DNA of 64,000 nucleotides from JACDHG01 sp963811585 (GTDB lineage: Bacteria > Actinomycetota > Actinomycetes > Propionibacteriales > Nocardioidaceae). The notes below the pieces were generated by a model. It saw nothing but the letters and a program-made list of their open reading frames with translations, did not search any database and was not told where the DNA came from. Shown in pieces: positions 52,730-62,180 of the stretch. A program made the position numbers and the translations under genes. The DNA lies in the NCBI GenBank assembly GCA_963811585.1, contig CAWERR010000009.1:558001-622000 (forward strand), given 5' to 3'. The stretch's first letter is position 1; each line of letters opens with the position of its first letter.

Positions 52730-54117
52730 GTCTCGACGCCGTCCGCGCTGTCGCGGACGCGGTTCTCTACGAGGGTTATCTCTTGTATCCCTACCGCGCC
52801 ACGTCGGGAAAGAACCAGGTGCGGTGGCAGTTCGGAGTCCTCGGCCCGCCCGGTGCCGAGGATGCGGGCATTGGTGAAGCGTCGTGTATGTCGATGCAGT
52901 GTCTGATGCGCGACCCGGGCGATGTCGGCGACACACGGCTTCGACTCCACCTCCGCTTCCTCCAGGTGCAGAGTCGACGCCCGCAGCGCGCCAGGCCAGG
53001 CGGTGCCGAGGAGTTCGTCGACGTGCCTGAGCTGGTTGTCGGACCGACGCGATGGTTGTCGTGGGACGAGGCGGTCGAGGTCGAGCACCCGATCGACGTG
53101 GGCTTCGCAGACTTGCGCGATGGCCTGGTTGCCTGGGTCGACGTACCAGCCGGCGAGGACATCGAAGTCATCGCTGACGAGGGCGGAGGCGTCGCCGGCC
53201 GACTGGTGCGGCAGCGCACGCAGGTGCAGGCCACGGTCCATGCCACTGCCGATCAAGTGAGCGGGATCTGGCGGCTCTCGGTCCGGGTCGACAACGCGGC
53301 GTCGGCTCCCAGCCGCGACAAGGATGACGCGCTGCGCCGTTCGCTCGTCGGCACCCACGTCGTCATCGAAGCCGTGACCCCGGGGTGCACCTTCGTCTCC
53401 GTGATCGATCCACCTGAGGATGCGAAGGAGGCCGCGGCTGCGTGTCAGCAGGACCGCTGCTGGCCCGTGCTGGGAGGGCCGGAGGGCGACAGCAGTGTGG
53501 TGCTGGGGTCTCCGATCATTCTCTACGACCACCCCGAGATCGCCGAGCAGAGCGCCGGGGCACTCTTCGACTCCACCGAGATCGACGAGATCCTGACCCT
53601 GCGGGTGATGACGATGTCCGACGAGGAGAAAGCCGAGGCCCGGGCCACCGACCCCCGTGCGGCCGAGATCATCGACCGGTGTGATCAGATGTCGCCAGCC
53701 GACCTGCAGAGGATGCACGGAATCCTGCGTGACCCGTTCGGCGCTACGCCGGATCCGTTCGCAGCGGATCCGTTCGCGACCGACAAGCCGTGGTGGGATC
53801 CGGAGTCGGAGGCCACGGTTAATCCGGAGGCCGACTTCGTCGTCGTCCAGGGGGTCCGGGTCGCGAACGGCAGCTTCGTCCGGATCCATCCAAACCGCAG
53901 GGCTGACGCCCAGGATCTGTTCTTCTCCGACCAGGTCGCTCGCGTCACCGCTGTGCACCGCGACGTCGATGGCGAGACTCACGTCGCCGTGGTCCTTGTC
54001 GACGATCCTGCCGCCGATCTGCACGACTGGTACGGGCGGTACCTGTACTTTGCGCCCGATGAGGTGGAGCCTTTGCCCACAGACAGTTTCCAGCCAAGGA
54101 AGGAGAGTCGACCGTGA
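52726..54117 (+). CDS. uncharacterised 463-residue hydrogenase-cluster protein
   Basis: I do not recognise a named family. The N-terminal half (AVLYEGYLLYPYRATSGKNQ, then FGVLGPPGAE) and the middle part are beta-rich with EHPIDVGFADLRDG. Residues 295-345 form a helical segment (ALFDSTEIDEILTLRVMTMS). The last 90 residues look like a small SH3-type barrel (GVRVANGSFVRIHP, then RYLYFAPDEVEPL). A cytoplasmic assembly or scaffolding role is inferred from operon context only. Confidence 0.6.
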   Translation: MSLDAVRAVADAVLYEGYLLYPYRATSGKNQVRWQFGVLGPPGAEDAGIGEASCMSMQCLMRDPGDVGDTRLRLHLRFLQVQSRRPQRARPGGAEEFVDVPELVVGPTRWLSWDEAVEVEHPIDVGFADLRDGLVAWVDVPAGEDIEVIADEGGGVAGRLVRQRTQVQATVHATADQVSGIWRLSVRVDNAASAPSRDKDDALRRSLVGTHVVIEAVTPGCTFVSVIDPPEDAKEAAAACQQDRCWPVLGGPEGDSSVVLGSPIILYDHPEIAEQSAGALFDSTEIDEILTLRVMTMSDEEKAEARATDPRAAEIIDRCDQMSPADLQRMHGILRDPFGATPDPFAADPFATDKPWWDPESEATVNPEADFVVVQGVRVANGSFVRIHPNRRADAQDLFFSDQVARVTAVHRDVDGETHVAVVLVDDPAADLHDWYGRYLYFAPDEVEPLPTDSFQPRKESRP

Positions 54118-54233
54118 GAACTCTAGGAGTGATCACCGCTGTGGTCGCCGGAGTGGGAGCTGCGGTGGTTACCGTGCTCGGGATTCGTTCGATCCCGGAT
54201 ATCCGCAGGTACCTCAAGATTCGTCAGATGTGA
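54114..54233 (+). CDS. 39-residue single-helix microprotein (DUF6893-like)
   Basis: Starts with GTG overlapping the previous stop by 4 bp and ends 15 nt before the protease gene. Translation gives one hydrophobic helix (GVITAVVAGVGAAVVTVLGI, residues 5-24) followed by a basic tail (RSIPDIRRYLKIRQM). It is preceded by AAGGAGAG at SD distance. Group 1h clusters lack a cytochrome b subunit, so a one-helix protein with a cationic cytoplasmic tail could tether a soluble hydrogenase or its partner to the membrane; this is inference. Confidence 0.72.
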   Translation: MRTLGVITAVVAGVGAAVVTVLGIRSIPDIRRYLKIRQM

Positions 54234-54248
54234 AGGAGGCCAAGACCG

Positions 54249-54749
54249 TTGACCATCCTGGTGGCCGGGATCGGCAACATCTTCTTGACCGACGACGGGT
54301 TCGGCCCGGAGGTCGTGCGTCGGCTGCGCTCGACCGTCGACCCGGGGCTGCCCGATGACATCCGGGTGGTCGACTACGGCATCCGGGGGATGCACCTCGC
54401 CTACGACCTGCTCGACGGCTATGACGCGCTGGTGCTGGTGGACGCCATCCCTGGACACGGTCCGGCTGGCGATGTCTGCGTGCTCGAGGTGGGCGCGGAC
54501 GACTTGGGCTCTGGACCGCTCGACGCGCATGGCATGGACCCGGTGTCAGTGCTAGCCAACCTGGAAATCCTCGGAGGCCAGTTGCCGCCGACGTACGTCG
54601 TCGGAGCCGCGCCGGTCGACGTCTCTGAGGGCATCGGGCTGACAGAGCCGATGGCGGCGGCGGTCTCGGAGGCGGCGGCTGCCATCGGCAGCCTGCTCCA
54701 TCAGCTGTGCGCCGCGACGCCAAGCATCAGCAACGGATCAAGGGAGTAG
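54249..54749 (+). CDS. hydrogenase maturation protease (HupD/HyaD family)
   Basis: A 166-residue M52 protease with the N-terminal VAGIGNIFLTDDGFGPEV (nickel-sensing Asp in the DDGFG turn), the second ligand region VLVDAIPGHGPAG and a His in LDAHGMDPVSV. It cleaves the 22-residue C-terminal peptide of HhyL after nickel insertion. TTG start with a strong GAAGGAGG. Confidence 0.9.
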   Translation: MTILVAGIGNIFLTDDGFGPEVVRRLRSTVDPGLPDDIRVVDYGIRGMHLAYDLLDGYDALVLVDAIPGHGPAGDVCVLEVGADDLGSGPLDAHGMDPVSVLANLEILGGQLPPTYVVGAAPVDVSEGIGLTEPMAAAVSEAAAAIGSLLHQLCAATPSISNGSRE

Positions 54750-54751
54750 TC

Positions 54752-55027
54752 ATGTGTCTCGGAATCCCCGGCCAGGTCGTGGAGATGGTCGACGGGTATG
54801 CCGGACAGCTGGCGATGGTCGATGTCGAAGGAGCGACGCGGCGGGTCAACATCGGGATGCTCGAACTCGACCAGCAGCATCTTGCGCCCGGCGACTGGAT
54901 CCTCATTCACATGGGTTTCGCGGTGGAGCGGACCGACGCGGCGGGCGCAGAACGGGCGATGGCCGGCCTGGAAATGATGGGCCGCCCGCGCGAGGCCGAC
55001 GACGGGGAGCAGGTCTCGGGTCGCTAG
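54752..55027 (+). CDS. hypC: HypC/HupF hydrogenase chaperone
   Basis: A 91-residue HypC with the essential N-terminal Cys (MCLGIPGQVVEM) and WILIHMGFAVERTD. It carries the Fe(CN)2CO unit with HypD to the large subunit. HypD, HypE and HypF are not encoded in this window and must be supplied elsewhere. The stop overlaps the end of the convergent cyclase gene by 4 bp. Confidence 0.93.
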   Translation: MCLGIPGQVVEMVDGYAGQLAMVDVEGATRRVNIGMLELDQQHLAPGDWILIHMGFAVERTDAAGAERAMAGLEMMGRPREADDGEQVSGR

Positions 55028-57654
55028 GACTGCTCGTGAGCGGGGACCTCGGTCAGCACGTCCTCAACGGAGGTGTTGCGTCCATCCCCATAGGCCTCGT
55101 CCCACTGCTCGGAGGTCAGAGCGGCACGGGCCTTGGCGAACGCCTCGGCTATGTCTGCTTCCTGCATGGGATGACGGGGAGTTCCTAGCCGTTCGCGCGT
55201 CGCCTCTGCCGAGCCAAGCAATCGCACCGCCGATTGATGGCTACCCAGCTCGGCCAGCGCTGCGGCGTAGTCCTCCGCTACGACGCTGAGCGTGTCCGGT
55301 GCACTGAACTTCAGCAGATCAGGGATCAGGCGTTCCATCTGTTTCTTCGCCTCCTCGGAGTTTCCCCCCTCCCGGAGCTCTGCCGCCATGTTGTGCTGAG
55401 CGACCAGGACAGCCGCTATGTCGCCGAGCTCGCGAGAAATCGCCAAGGCTTCTGAGTCCAGGTCGACCTGTCGCTGATAGTTGCGCTCTGATCCCTCGAG
55501 CATCGCGAAGGAGGACAAGACGGAGCGCAGCTGCTCCTTCTCGCCGGATTCTCGCGCGAGCCTGACCGCCTGCTCGTACATGGGCCGGGCCACGTCCCAC
55601 CGTCCGCGGTCCACCTCTGCGCCCGCCAAGATGCGTAGTGCGATCAACTCTTGACGGGTGTCGCCCAGTCGACGCGCCATCTCCAAACTGGAGGTAGCAC
55701 GCTCATGGGCGGCAACGTAGTCACCCAGGTCGGCCAGAATGTCAGCGAGGAGCGAGAGACAGCGGGCGAGTTCCGGGCTGTCGGTCTCACCAGCGGCTCC
55801 GATGGCTTGTTCGAGCCATCGCCTCCCTTCGAAGAAGTAGCCGCTGGAGGTCCAAAAGCCGCCGAGTGCCGCGCAGAGACACAGTCCCACGTGAGCTTCG
55901 TGGGCAGAGTTACGCTGCAGAGCCCAGCTGAGAGCTTCGCGGAAGTTGTCGTGCTCCGCCTCGAGCTCTGCCCGTGTGTCGAGTCGGCGGCCGCCCCGCA
56001 GCCTCGGGCTCAACTGCTCGGCCACCCTCAGGTAGTGAAGGGCATGGCGCTGCTGTGTTGGCTCGAGCTCGCCGGTGGCGGTGAGCTCGTCGAGTGCATA
56101 GACGCGGACTGTTTCCAACATGCCGATGCGTGGCTCGCCGTCGGGCGTCTCTTTGACAGTGACCAGGCTGGCGTCGACCAGGTCAGCCACCACGTCCAGG
56201 GGGTCGGTGACGGCAGGTTCGCCGTCTGTGGCGATGACTGCGGCGATCGCGTCGAGGTCGGCGCCGCCCGCAAACACTCCGAGGCGTCGAAAGAACCCTC
56301 GCTGGTCGGAGGTCAGGAGGTCACAGGACCAGGCGATCGTGTCTCGCAACGTCTTCTGCCGGCTCGGGCCGTGGCCGCTGGCGGCGGTGAAGTCCAAGGC
56401 CTGGTCGAGGCGGGCCAGCAGGGCCCGAGGGCTGAGCAGCTTGGTCCGGGAGGCAGCCAGTTCCAGCGCCAAGGGCAGGCCGTCCAGTCGCCGGGAGATA
56501 GCGGCGACGGCGGCGGAGTTGTCGGCGGTGACGGTGAAGCTGGGACGCACCTTGCGTGCTTGGTTGATGAACAGTTGCACCGCACCGGAGGCCTCGGCCT
56601 CGCCCAGGCTGTCATCCTCGGGAAGTTCCAGCGGGGGGACAGCATGCTCATGCTCGCCCATGACGTGGAGCGGACGCCTCGAGGTCGCTACCACGACCAC
56701 TTGTGGTGCTTCGCTCAACAGCTCTGCCACCACCGCATCCGCGACCGGCAGCTGTTCGAGGTTGTCGAGCACGAGCAACGCGCTGCGGTGCGCCACATGC
56801 GTGAAGAAACCCGGGGGGATGCGCCCTTCCGGTGGGACGTCCAGTGTCTCGGCGATGGTCGTCCACATCACCTCCGCGGTGGTGACGGTGGCCAGTGGCA
56901 CGAAGAACACACCGTCCGGGAAGTCGTCGACCAACGTTTTCGCCAACCCGATGGCGAGCCGCGTCTTGCCCGACCCACCCGGTCCGGTCAACGTGACCAA
57001 GCGGACGTGCGGCGAGCCCACTGCCGCGGCCAGTTCGGCCAACTCGCCGTCTCGGCCAACCAACGCTGTGGGCGGTGTCGGCAGGCTGGATGCTGTGCCC
57101 AGGCTCTTCAGCGGTGGGAACTGATCCTCCAACCCCGCGACCTGAAGCTGAAACAGGTGCTCCGGGACCGGCATGTCCTTGAGCTGATGAGCACCCAGGT
57201 CTCGAAGCCCCACTCCGTCAGGCAGGCTGCCCTGCACCAGGTGGGCGGTCGCGTCCGACACGATGACCTGGCCGCCGTGCGCTGCGCCCGCGACCCGGGC
57301 GGCCCGGTGCACGTCCATGCCGACGTACCCGTCGTCCTGCACGGTCGGGCTGCCGGTGTGGACACCCATGCGCACCCGGACGTGCTCGCCACGCGGCCAC
57401 GGATAGTCCTCGAGTCCGCGTTGCGCTTGGGCTGCCGCTGTCGCTGCAGCAGTTGCGGTGGCAAACACGACGAAGAAGCTGTCGCCTTCGGTGCCGATCT
57501 CCGTGCCGCCGTGCTCTGCCCACGCCTTGCGCAACACCGTGCGCTGCCCGGTCAGGGCCTGTGCGTAGTCGGCGCCTAGCCGCGACAGCAGCAGCGTCGA
57601 CCCCTCGATGTCGGAGAACAACATCGTCACCGTGCCGCTCGGCAGGCCCGCCAT
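55024..57654 (-). CDS. cyclase-domain/NB-ARC/TPR signalling protein
   Basis: An 876-residue multidomain protein. Residues 5-175 are a class III cyclase domain (VTMLFSDIEGSTLLLSRLG with metal Asp, GTEGDSFFVVFA with the second, DVHRAARVAGAAHGGQ). Residues 190-440 are an NB-ARC/STAND ATPase (LTGPGGSGKTRLAIGLA, then LLVLDNLEQL and ATSRRPL). The rest is a winged helix and TPR-like helices. Such proteins are common actinobacterial sensors of unknown input. It is about 75 percent similar to the next gene by eye. ATG at 57654 preferred over a TTG four codons upstream. Confidence 0.85.
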   Translation of the reverse strand: MAGLPSGTVTMLFSDIEGSTLLLSRLGADYAQALTGQRTVLRKAWAEHGGTEIGTEGDSFFVVFATATAAATAAAQAQRGLEDYPWPRGEHVRVRMGVHTGSPTVQDDGYVGMDVHRAARVAGAAHGGQVIVSDATAHLVQGSLPDGVGLRDLGAHQLKDMPVPEHLFQLQVAGLEDQFPPLKSLGTASSLPTPPTALVGRDGELAELAAAVGSPHVRLVTLTGPGGSGKTRLAIGLAKTLVDDFPDGVFFVPLATVTTAEVMWTTIAETLDVPPEGRIPPGFFTHVAHRSALLVLDNLEQLPVADAVVAELLSEAPQVVVVATSRRPLHVMGEHEHAVPPLELPEDDSLGEAEASGAVQLFINQARKVRPSFTVTADNSAAVAAISRRLDGLPLALELAASRTKLLSPRALLARLDQALDFTAASGHGPSRQKTLRDTIAWSCDLLTSDQRGFFRRLGVFAGGADLDAIAAVIATDGEPAVTDPLDVVADLVDASLVTVKETPDGEPRIGMLETVRVYALDELTATGELEPTQQRHALHYLRVAEQLSPRLRGGRRLDTRAELEAEHDNFREALSWALQRNSAHEAHVGLCLCAALGGFWTSSGYFFEGRRWLEQAIGAAGETDSPELARCLSLLADILADLGDYVAAHERATSSLEMARRLGDTRQELIALRILAGAEVDRGRWDVARPMYEQAVRLARESGEKEQLRSVLSSFAMLEGSERNYQRQVDLDSEALAISRELGDIAAVLVAQHNMAAELREGGNSEEAKKQMERLIPDLLKFSAPDTLSVVAEDYAAALAELGSHQSAVRLLGSAEATRERLGTPRHPMQEADIAEAFAKARAALTSEQWDEAYGDGRNTSVEDVLTEVPAHEQS

Positions 57655-57715
57655 ATCGTCATTCAACCCCCGTGACACGTGCGCCGCTAGGCAAGGGGCG
57701 CGCCAGGTCGGGTGG

Positions 57716-60366
57716 CTAAGCCGGTTCTCCCATCGCGTGAGCTTCGGCGATCGCGTCTTCGACGGAGGTGTTACGTCCCGCCTCGTGAGCGTCATCCCAC
57801 GCCTGCGTCGTCAACGCGGCCCGGGCTTTGGCGAACGGCTCGGCCAACTCATCTGCTTGCCACTGCACGCGCGGCGTGCGGAGCCGGTCTCGCATCGCAT
57901 CGGCGGCACCGAGCAGGCGGACGGCCTGCTGGTAAGCGCCGAGCTCGGCGAGAACTGCGCCGTAGTCCTCGGCAAGCACGACCGTTTCTCCCGGCTCCTT
58001 GAGTCTCAGCACCTCAGGAATCAGGCTGCGCATCAGCGGCTCCGCTTCGTCTACTCTCCCCAGCAACCGCAGGTCGCACGCCAAGGTGTGTTGGTAGATG
58101 ATCACGCCCTTGGGGTCTCTCAGCTCGCGTGCGATCGCCAACGCCTCCAGGTCGAGCTCGTAAGCCCGCTGGTTGTTGTGATCAACCGACTCGAAAGTGG
58201 CAAAGTAGCCCAGGACGTTGTGAAGGAGTTGCTTGTCGCCAGAGGCTCGGGCGATGCGGAGTGCCTCGTCATACAAGGGTCGGGCTAGTTCAGGGTGCCC
58301 GCGACCCTGCTCGATGGTCGCCAGGGTGCGAATGGCGCGCGGCAGACCGTCCCCGGGGCTGTCCAGACGCCGCCACATCTCGACGCTCGCCGTAGCAGAG
58401 CCCCGGGCAACGTCATGCTCACCCATGAACTCCAGGGAATATCCCAGCAACGCCAGGCACTCGGCCAATTCGGCACTGTCGAGGCCACCGGACCTCTCGA
58501 CGGCCTGTTCCAGCCACCGCCGGCCTTCCGAGTAGTAACCGCTGATAGTCCAAAAACGGGCCAACCCAGCGCATAGGCGGAGTCCTATCCGCGCTCGTAA
58601 GGCGTCAGAAGTTGGTTGGGTCGGCTGAAGCGCCCAAGCGAGAGCTTCACGGAGGTTGTCGTGCTCGGCCTCGAGTTGGGACCGGGCGTCTGCGTGCTGT
58701 TCTCCCTCCAACTGCAGTTTCAGTTCTTCTGCGACCGCCAGGTAGTGATGGGCGTGGCTTTCCTGGACCAAGGCGAGCTCACCACTTCCGGTGAGTTGGT
58801 CCAGGGCGTAGGCGCGGACTGTTTCAAGCATGCCGATGCGTGGTTCGCCGTCGTGGGTCTCGGTGATGGTGACCAAGCTGGCGTCGACCAGGTCTGCGAC
58901 GGCGTCCAGCGGGTCGACGACCCCGCCAGAGTCCCCGGCTGGCTTGACCACAGCCGATATCGCAGCTAGGTCGGCCCCTCCTGAGAACACCCCGAGCTGG
59001 CGAAAGAACTCTTGCTGTGGGGAGGTGAGCAGGTCAAAGGACCAGGCGATGGTCTCGCGCAGAGTCCGGTGTCGACTTGGCCCCAGGCTCCCGGTGATCG
59101 CGATGTCCAACGCCGTGTCCAGGCGACCCAGCAGTGCCTTCGGGCTTAGCAGCTTGCTCCGGGCAGCGGCCAGCTCCACCGCCAGCGGTAACCCGTCCAG
59201 CCGGCGGCAGATGGTGGCGACGGCTGCGGAGTTGTCGGGGGTCAAGGCGAAGTCCGCCCGCACCTGGCGCGCTCGTTGGACGAACAGCTGCACCGCGCCG
59301 GCCAGATGGGTGTCATCCATGCCGTCGGCGTCTGGTAGCTCCAGCGGCGGGACGGCGTGCTCATGCTCGGCTGGTAGATGCAGCGGGCGACGAGAGGTGG
59401 CAATCACAACGATCTGCTCAGCCTCGGCCAACAGCTCTGCGACCACGGAGTCCGCAGCCGACAGCTGTTCGAGGTTGTCGAGCACGAACAAGGCGGTGCG
59501 GTGGGCCACATGGGTGAAGAACCCCGGCGGCAGGCGGCCCTCCGGTGGTACGTCGAGGACTTCGGCGATGGTCGTCCACATCACCTCGGGGGTGGTGATG
59601 GTGGCCAGCGGCACGAAGTACACCCCGTCGGGGAACGCATCAGTTAGCTCGTGGGCCAGGCCGATGGCAAGTCGGGTCTTTCCGGAGCCGCCGGGGCCGG
59701 TCAATGTCACGAGTCGGACCTCTGGCGACGTCAGTACGGCGGTGAGCTCTGCCAGCTCGCCGTCGCGGCCGACCAAAGGCGTCGCCGGCACCGGCAGGCT
59801 GGTTGCCGTGCCCAGGCTCTTCGGTGCCGGGAAGTCGTCTTGTAGCCCCTCACCGGCGACTTGGTACAGCCGTTCAGGGACGGGCATGTCCTTGAGCAGA
59901 TGAGCACCCAGGTCTCGAAGCTCCACTCCGTCAGGCAGGCTGCCCTGTACCAGGTGGGCGGTCGCGTCCGAAACGACAACCTGGCCGCCGTGCGCAGCGC
60001 CCGCGACCCGGGCGGCCCGGTGCACGTCCATCCCGACGTACCCGCCTTCATGCCTGGTCGGGCTGCCGGTGTGGACGCCCATCCGCACCCGGACGTGTTC
60101 GCCACGCGGCCATTGGTATGTCTCGCAGCTCACGCTGGGCTTGGGCCGCGGCAGACCGCTGCCGCGGCGGTGGCAAAGACGACGAAGAAGCTGTCGCCTT
60201 CGGTGCCCATCTCGGTGCCGCCATGCTCTGCCCACGCCTGGCGGAGCACCTCGCGCTGCCCACTCAACGCGTGCGCGTAGTCGGCACCGAGCCGCGACAG
60301 CAGCAGCGTCGATCCCTCGACGTCGGAGAACAACATCGTCACCGTGCCGGTCGGCAGCTCGGCCAT
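57716..60366 (-). pseudogene. paralogous cyclase/NB-ARC/TPR protein, two frameshifts in the cyclase domain
   Basis: Tandem paralogue of the preceding gene with the same layout: cyclase start MAELPTGTVTMLFSDVEGS from the ATG at 60366, NB-ARC with VTLTGPGGSGKTRLAIGLAH, and TPR C-terminus. Between 60100 and 60180 the frame changes twice (AVFATAAAA region to AQAQRELRD region to QWPRGEHVRVR), each a single extra base. If real, cyclase activity is lost but the ATPase/TPR part remains from 60120 down; the window-wide bias to extra bases makes a sequence error likely. Confidence 0.8.
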
Positions 60367-60404
60367 ATGGCTATTCAACCGCTAGCCCGGGAGCGCCGCT
60401 CGGC

Positions 60405-60935
60405 TCATGACAGCGAGCGGCCGCTGGTGCCGCGGCGGTGCATCACCCACGGCGGCGCCCCGGCAGTCGTGGCAGGCGACGCGACGGGGGCCGCACGTCC
60501 GGCGTCGTCGGTGTAGCGGCCAGGCTCCTCGACGAGTGGTCCGGTTGGAGACAGACGGTAGATCGCCGTTACCGCGTCGGCCGCCCAGCGCTGCGGCGCA
60601 TGCTCGGCATCGTGCAGGTTGAGGCGGCCCGCCGCAAGTGCAGTCGTCGCCTGCTCCCAGTCGGGATCGGACGGTGACAAGCGCTCAGCAGTCGCGTCCA
60701 AGACGATGAGCCGGTGGGTGTTGTCCTTGCTGCGCGCGACCACCCTCACCAGCTCCCCGGGAGTGAAGTGCGGGTCCGGTTGTTCCGCGTATCCGGTCAG
60801 GAGATAGCCGTGGCCCTCGACCCATGAGTGCCAGAACGCCTGTGTGCGCTGGGGATCCGACCAGGAAACCCAGATGAGCCCGGACTTCTTCATGGCCTCG
60901 TCGACCAGCGCGGTTGTGTCGGCGTCAGAACCCAC
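60405..60935 (-). CDS. pyridoxamine 5'-phosphate oxidase-like (split-barrel) protein
   Basis: A 176-residue split beta-barrel protein: LIWVSWSDPQRTQAFWHSW near the N-terminus, YLLTGYAEQPDP, and LVRVVARSKDNTHRLIVLDAT in the barrel core, as in PPOX/FMN- or F420-binding families. The C-terminal 35 residues are low-complexity. No flavin-binding motif is clear enough to name the cofactor. GTG start; divergent from the EamA transporter. Confidence 0.55.
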   Translation of the reverse strand: MGSDADTTALVDEAMKKSGLIWVSWSDPQRTQAFWHSWVEGHGYLLTGYAEQPDPHFTPGELVRVVARSKDNTHRLIVLDATAERLSPSDPDWEQATTALAAGRLNLHDAEHAPQRWAADAVTAIYRLSPTGPLVEEPGRYTDDAGRAAPVASPATTAGAPPWVMHRRGTSGRSLS

Positions 60936-60973
60936 ATGTCGTAGCGTGCCATACGGACCGCGAGGATGGCAGT

Positions 60974-61891
60974 GTGCCTGAGCCGCGGACCGTCACGCCT
61001 CCACCGGCGAGCCTGCTGCTGCTCGTCGTCGGGGTGGTCGGCGTCTCGATGTCTGGGCCGTTGATGGCAGCCGCCACCGCCGTTCCAGCGCTGGCGATGT
61101 CGTTGTGGCGCACCGGTCTCGGTGCGGCGGCGATGTCGATGCTCGGCGCGGCTACTTTGCGCGCGGATCTTCGCCGGATGTCACGGCAGGATGTCGTGCG
61201 GTGCTGCTTCTCCGGCAGCATGCTGGCACTGCACTTCGCCACCTGGACGACCTCGTTGAAGTACACGTCGGTGGCATCGGCGACCGCGATCGTCTGTCTG
61301 CAGGTCGCCTGGGTCGTGCTGCTCGCGCGGCTTTCCGGGAACACCATCGGGCGGGCGGTGTGGCTCGGTCTGCTCGTGTCGTTCGCCGGCGTGCTCGTTG
61401 TGTCGGGCGTGGACTTCTCGGTGTCAACCGAGGCGCTGACCGGGGACGCACTAGCGCTGCTCGGTGGGATGTTCGCCGCCGTCTACACAGTTGTCGGCAG
61501 CCGAGTGCGGGAGCGGTTGGCCACGACGACGTACACACTGGTTTGTTATGGCACGAGCGCACTGCTGTTGCTCGTCGCCTGCGCGGTGGGTCGGGTGCAG
61601 GTGTGGGGGTTCGACGCCAAGAGCTGGGCGCTCATCCTGGGGGTGACCATTGCCGCGCAGATCCTCGGTCACTCGGTGTTCAACCATCTGCTGGCGACGC
61701 TGAGTCCGACGCTTGTGTCGATGACGTTGCTGCTGGAGGTGCCTGGCGCAGCTTTGCTCGCGGCAGTGTTCCTCGGCCAGGCGCCGCCGGTCGCGGTGTA
61801 TGCCGGCCTGGCGCTCATCTGCGCCGGACTCGCGATTGTGGTCGCGAGCAGGTCTCAAGCAGCCACGCCGGCCGAGGCACCGATCGACTGA
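60974..61891 (+). CDS. EamA/DMT-family transporter
   Basis: A 305-residue protein with ten predicted membrane helices arranged as two five-helix EamA repeats; ALHFATWTTSLKYTSVASAT marks the first repeat and SVFNHLLATLSPTLVSMTLL the matching part of the second. Metabolite or drug export is typical of the family; no substrate is indicated. The GTG at 60974 fits the start of the first helix. Followed by a repeat-rich interval. Confidence 0.88.
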   Translation: MPEPRTVTPPPASLLLLVVGVVGVSMSGPLMAAATAVPALAMSLWRTGLGAAAMSMLGAATLRADLRRMSRQDVVRCCFSGSMLALHFATWTTSLKYTSVASATAIVCLQVAWVVLLARLSGNTIGRAVWLGLLVSFAGVLVVSGVDFSVSTEALTGDALALLGGMFAAVYTVVGSRVRERLATTTYTLVCYGTSALLLLVACAVGRVQVWGFDAKSWALILGVTIAAQILGHSVFNHLLATLSPTLVSMTLLLEVPGAALLAAVFLGQAPPVAVYAGLALICAGLAIVVASRSQAATPAEAPID

Positions 61892-61903
61892 TCCCTGCGG
61901 TGA

Positions 61904-62117
61904 TCGAGCTTGTCGAGATCACGGGTCTCGACAAGCTCGACCGGCGGGGTGGGTGGGTCTCGACAAGCTCGACCGGCGGGGTGGGTGGGTCTCGACAAGC
62001 TCGACCGGCGGGGTGGGTGGGTCTCGACAAGCTCGACCGGCGGGGTGGGTGGGTCTCGACAAGCTCGACCGGCGGGGTGGGTGGGTCTCGACAAGCTCGA
62101 CCGGCGGGGTGGTGCGA
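61904..62117. repeat. TCGAGCTTGTCGAGA dyad followed by a 32-bp tandem array, six copies
   Basis: An inverted pair (61904-61918 and 61926-61940, 7-nt loop) begins 12 nt past the EamA stop. The right arm is the first of six units with a 32-nt period (TCTCGACAAGCTCGA at 61926, 61958, 61990, 62022, 62054, 62086) separated by CCGGCGGGGTGGGTGGG. Copies are almost identical, implying recent expansion. Confidence 0.92.
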
Positions 62118-62180
62118 CCCGCGGGAGGGTTGCGTTTAGGCTCGGTTGCAGTCCAACTCGTGCCGAGCAAAGGATGGCTG

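Noticed and set aside
61926..62117. CRISPR array
   Set aside because: Units are direct tandem copies with constant spacing sequence, so there are no unique spacers, and no cas genes are present. The 22-bp and 51-bp arrays fail for the same reason.
61800..62180. N-terminal extension of the CitE-like protein through the 32-bp repeats
   Set aside because: The frame happens to stay open across the array, but the period is not divisible by 3, no start signal is present, and the CitE fold begins at the ATG at 62181.
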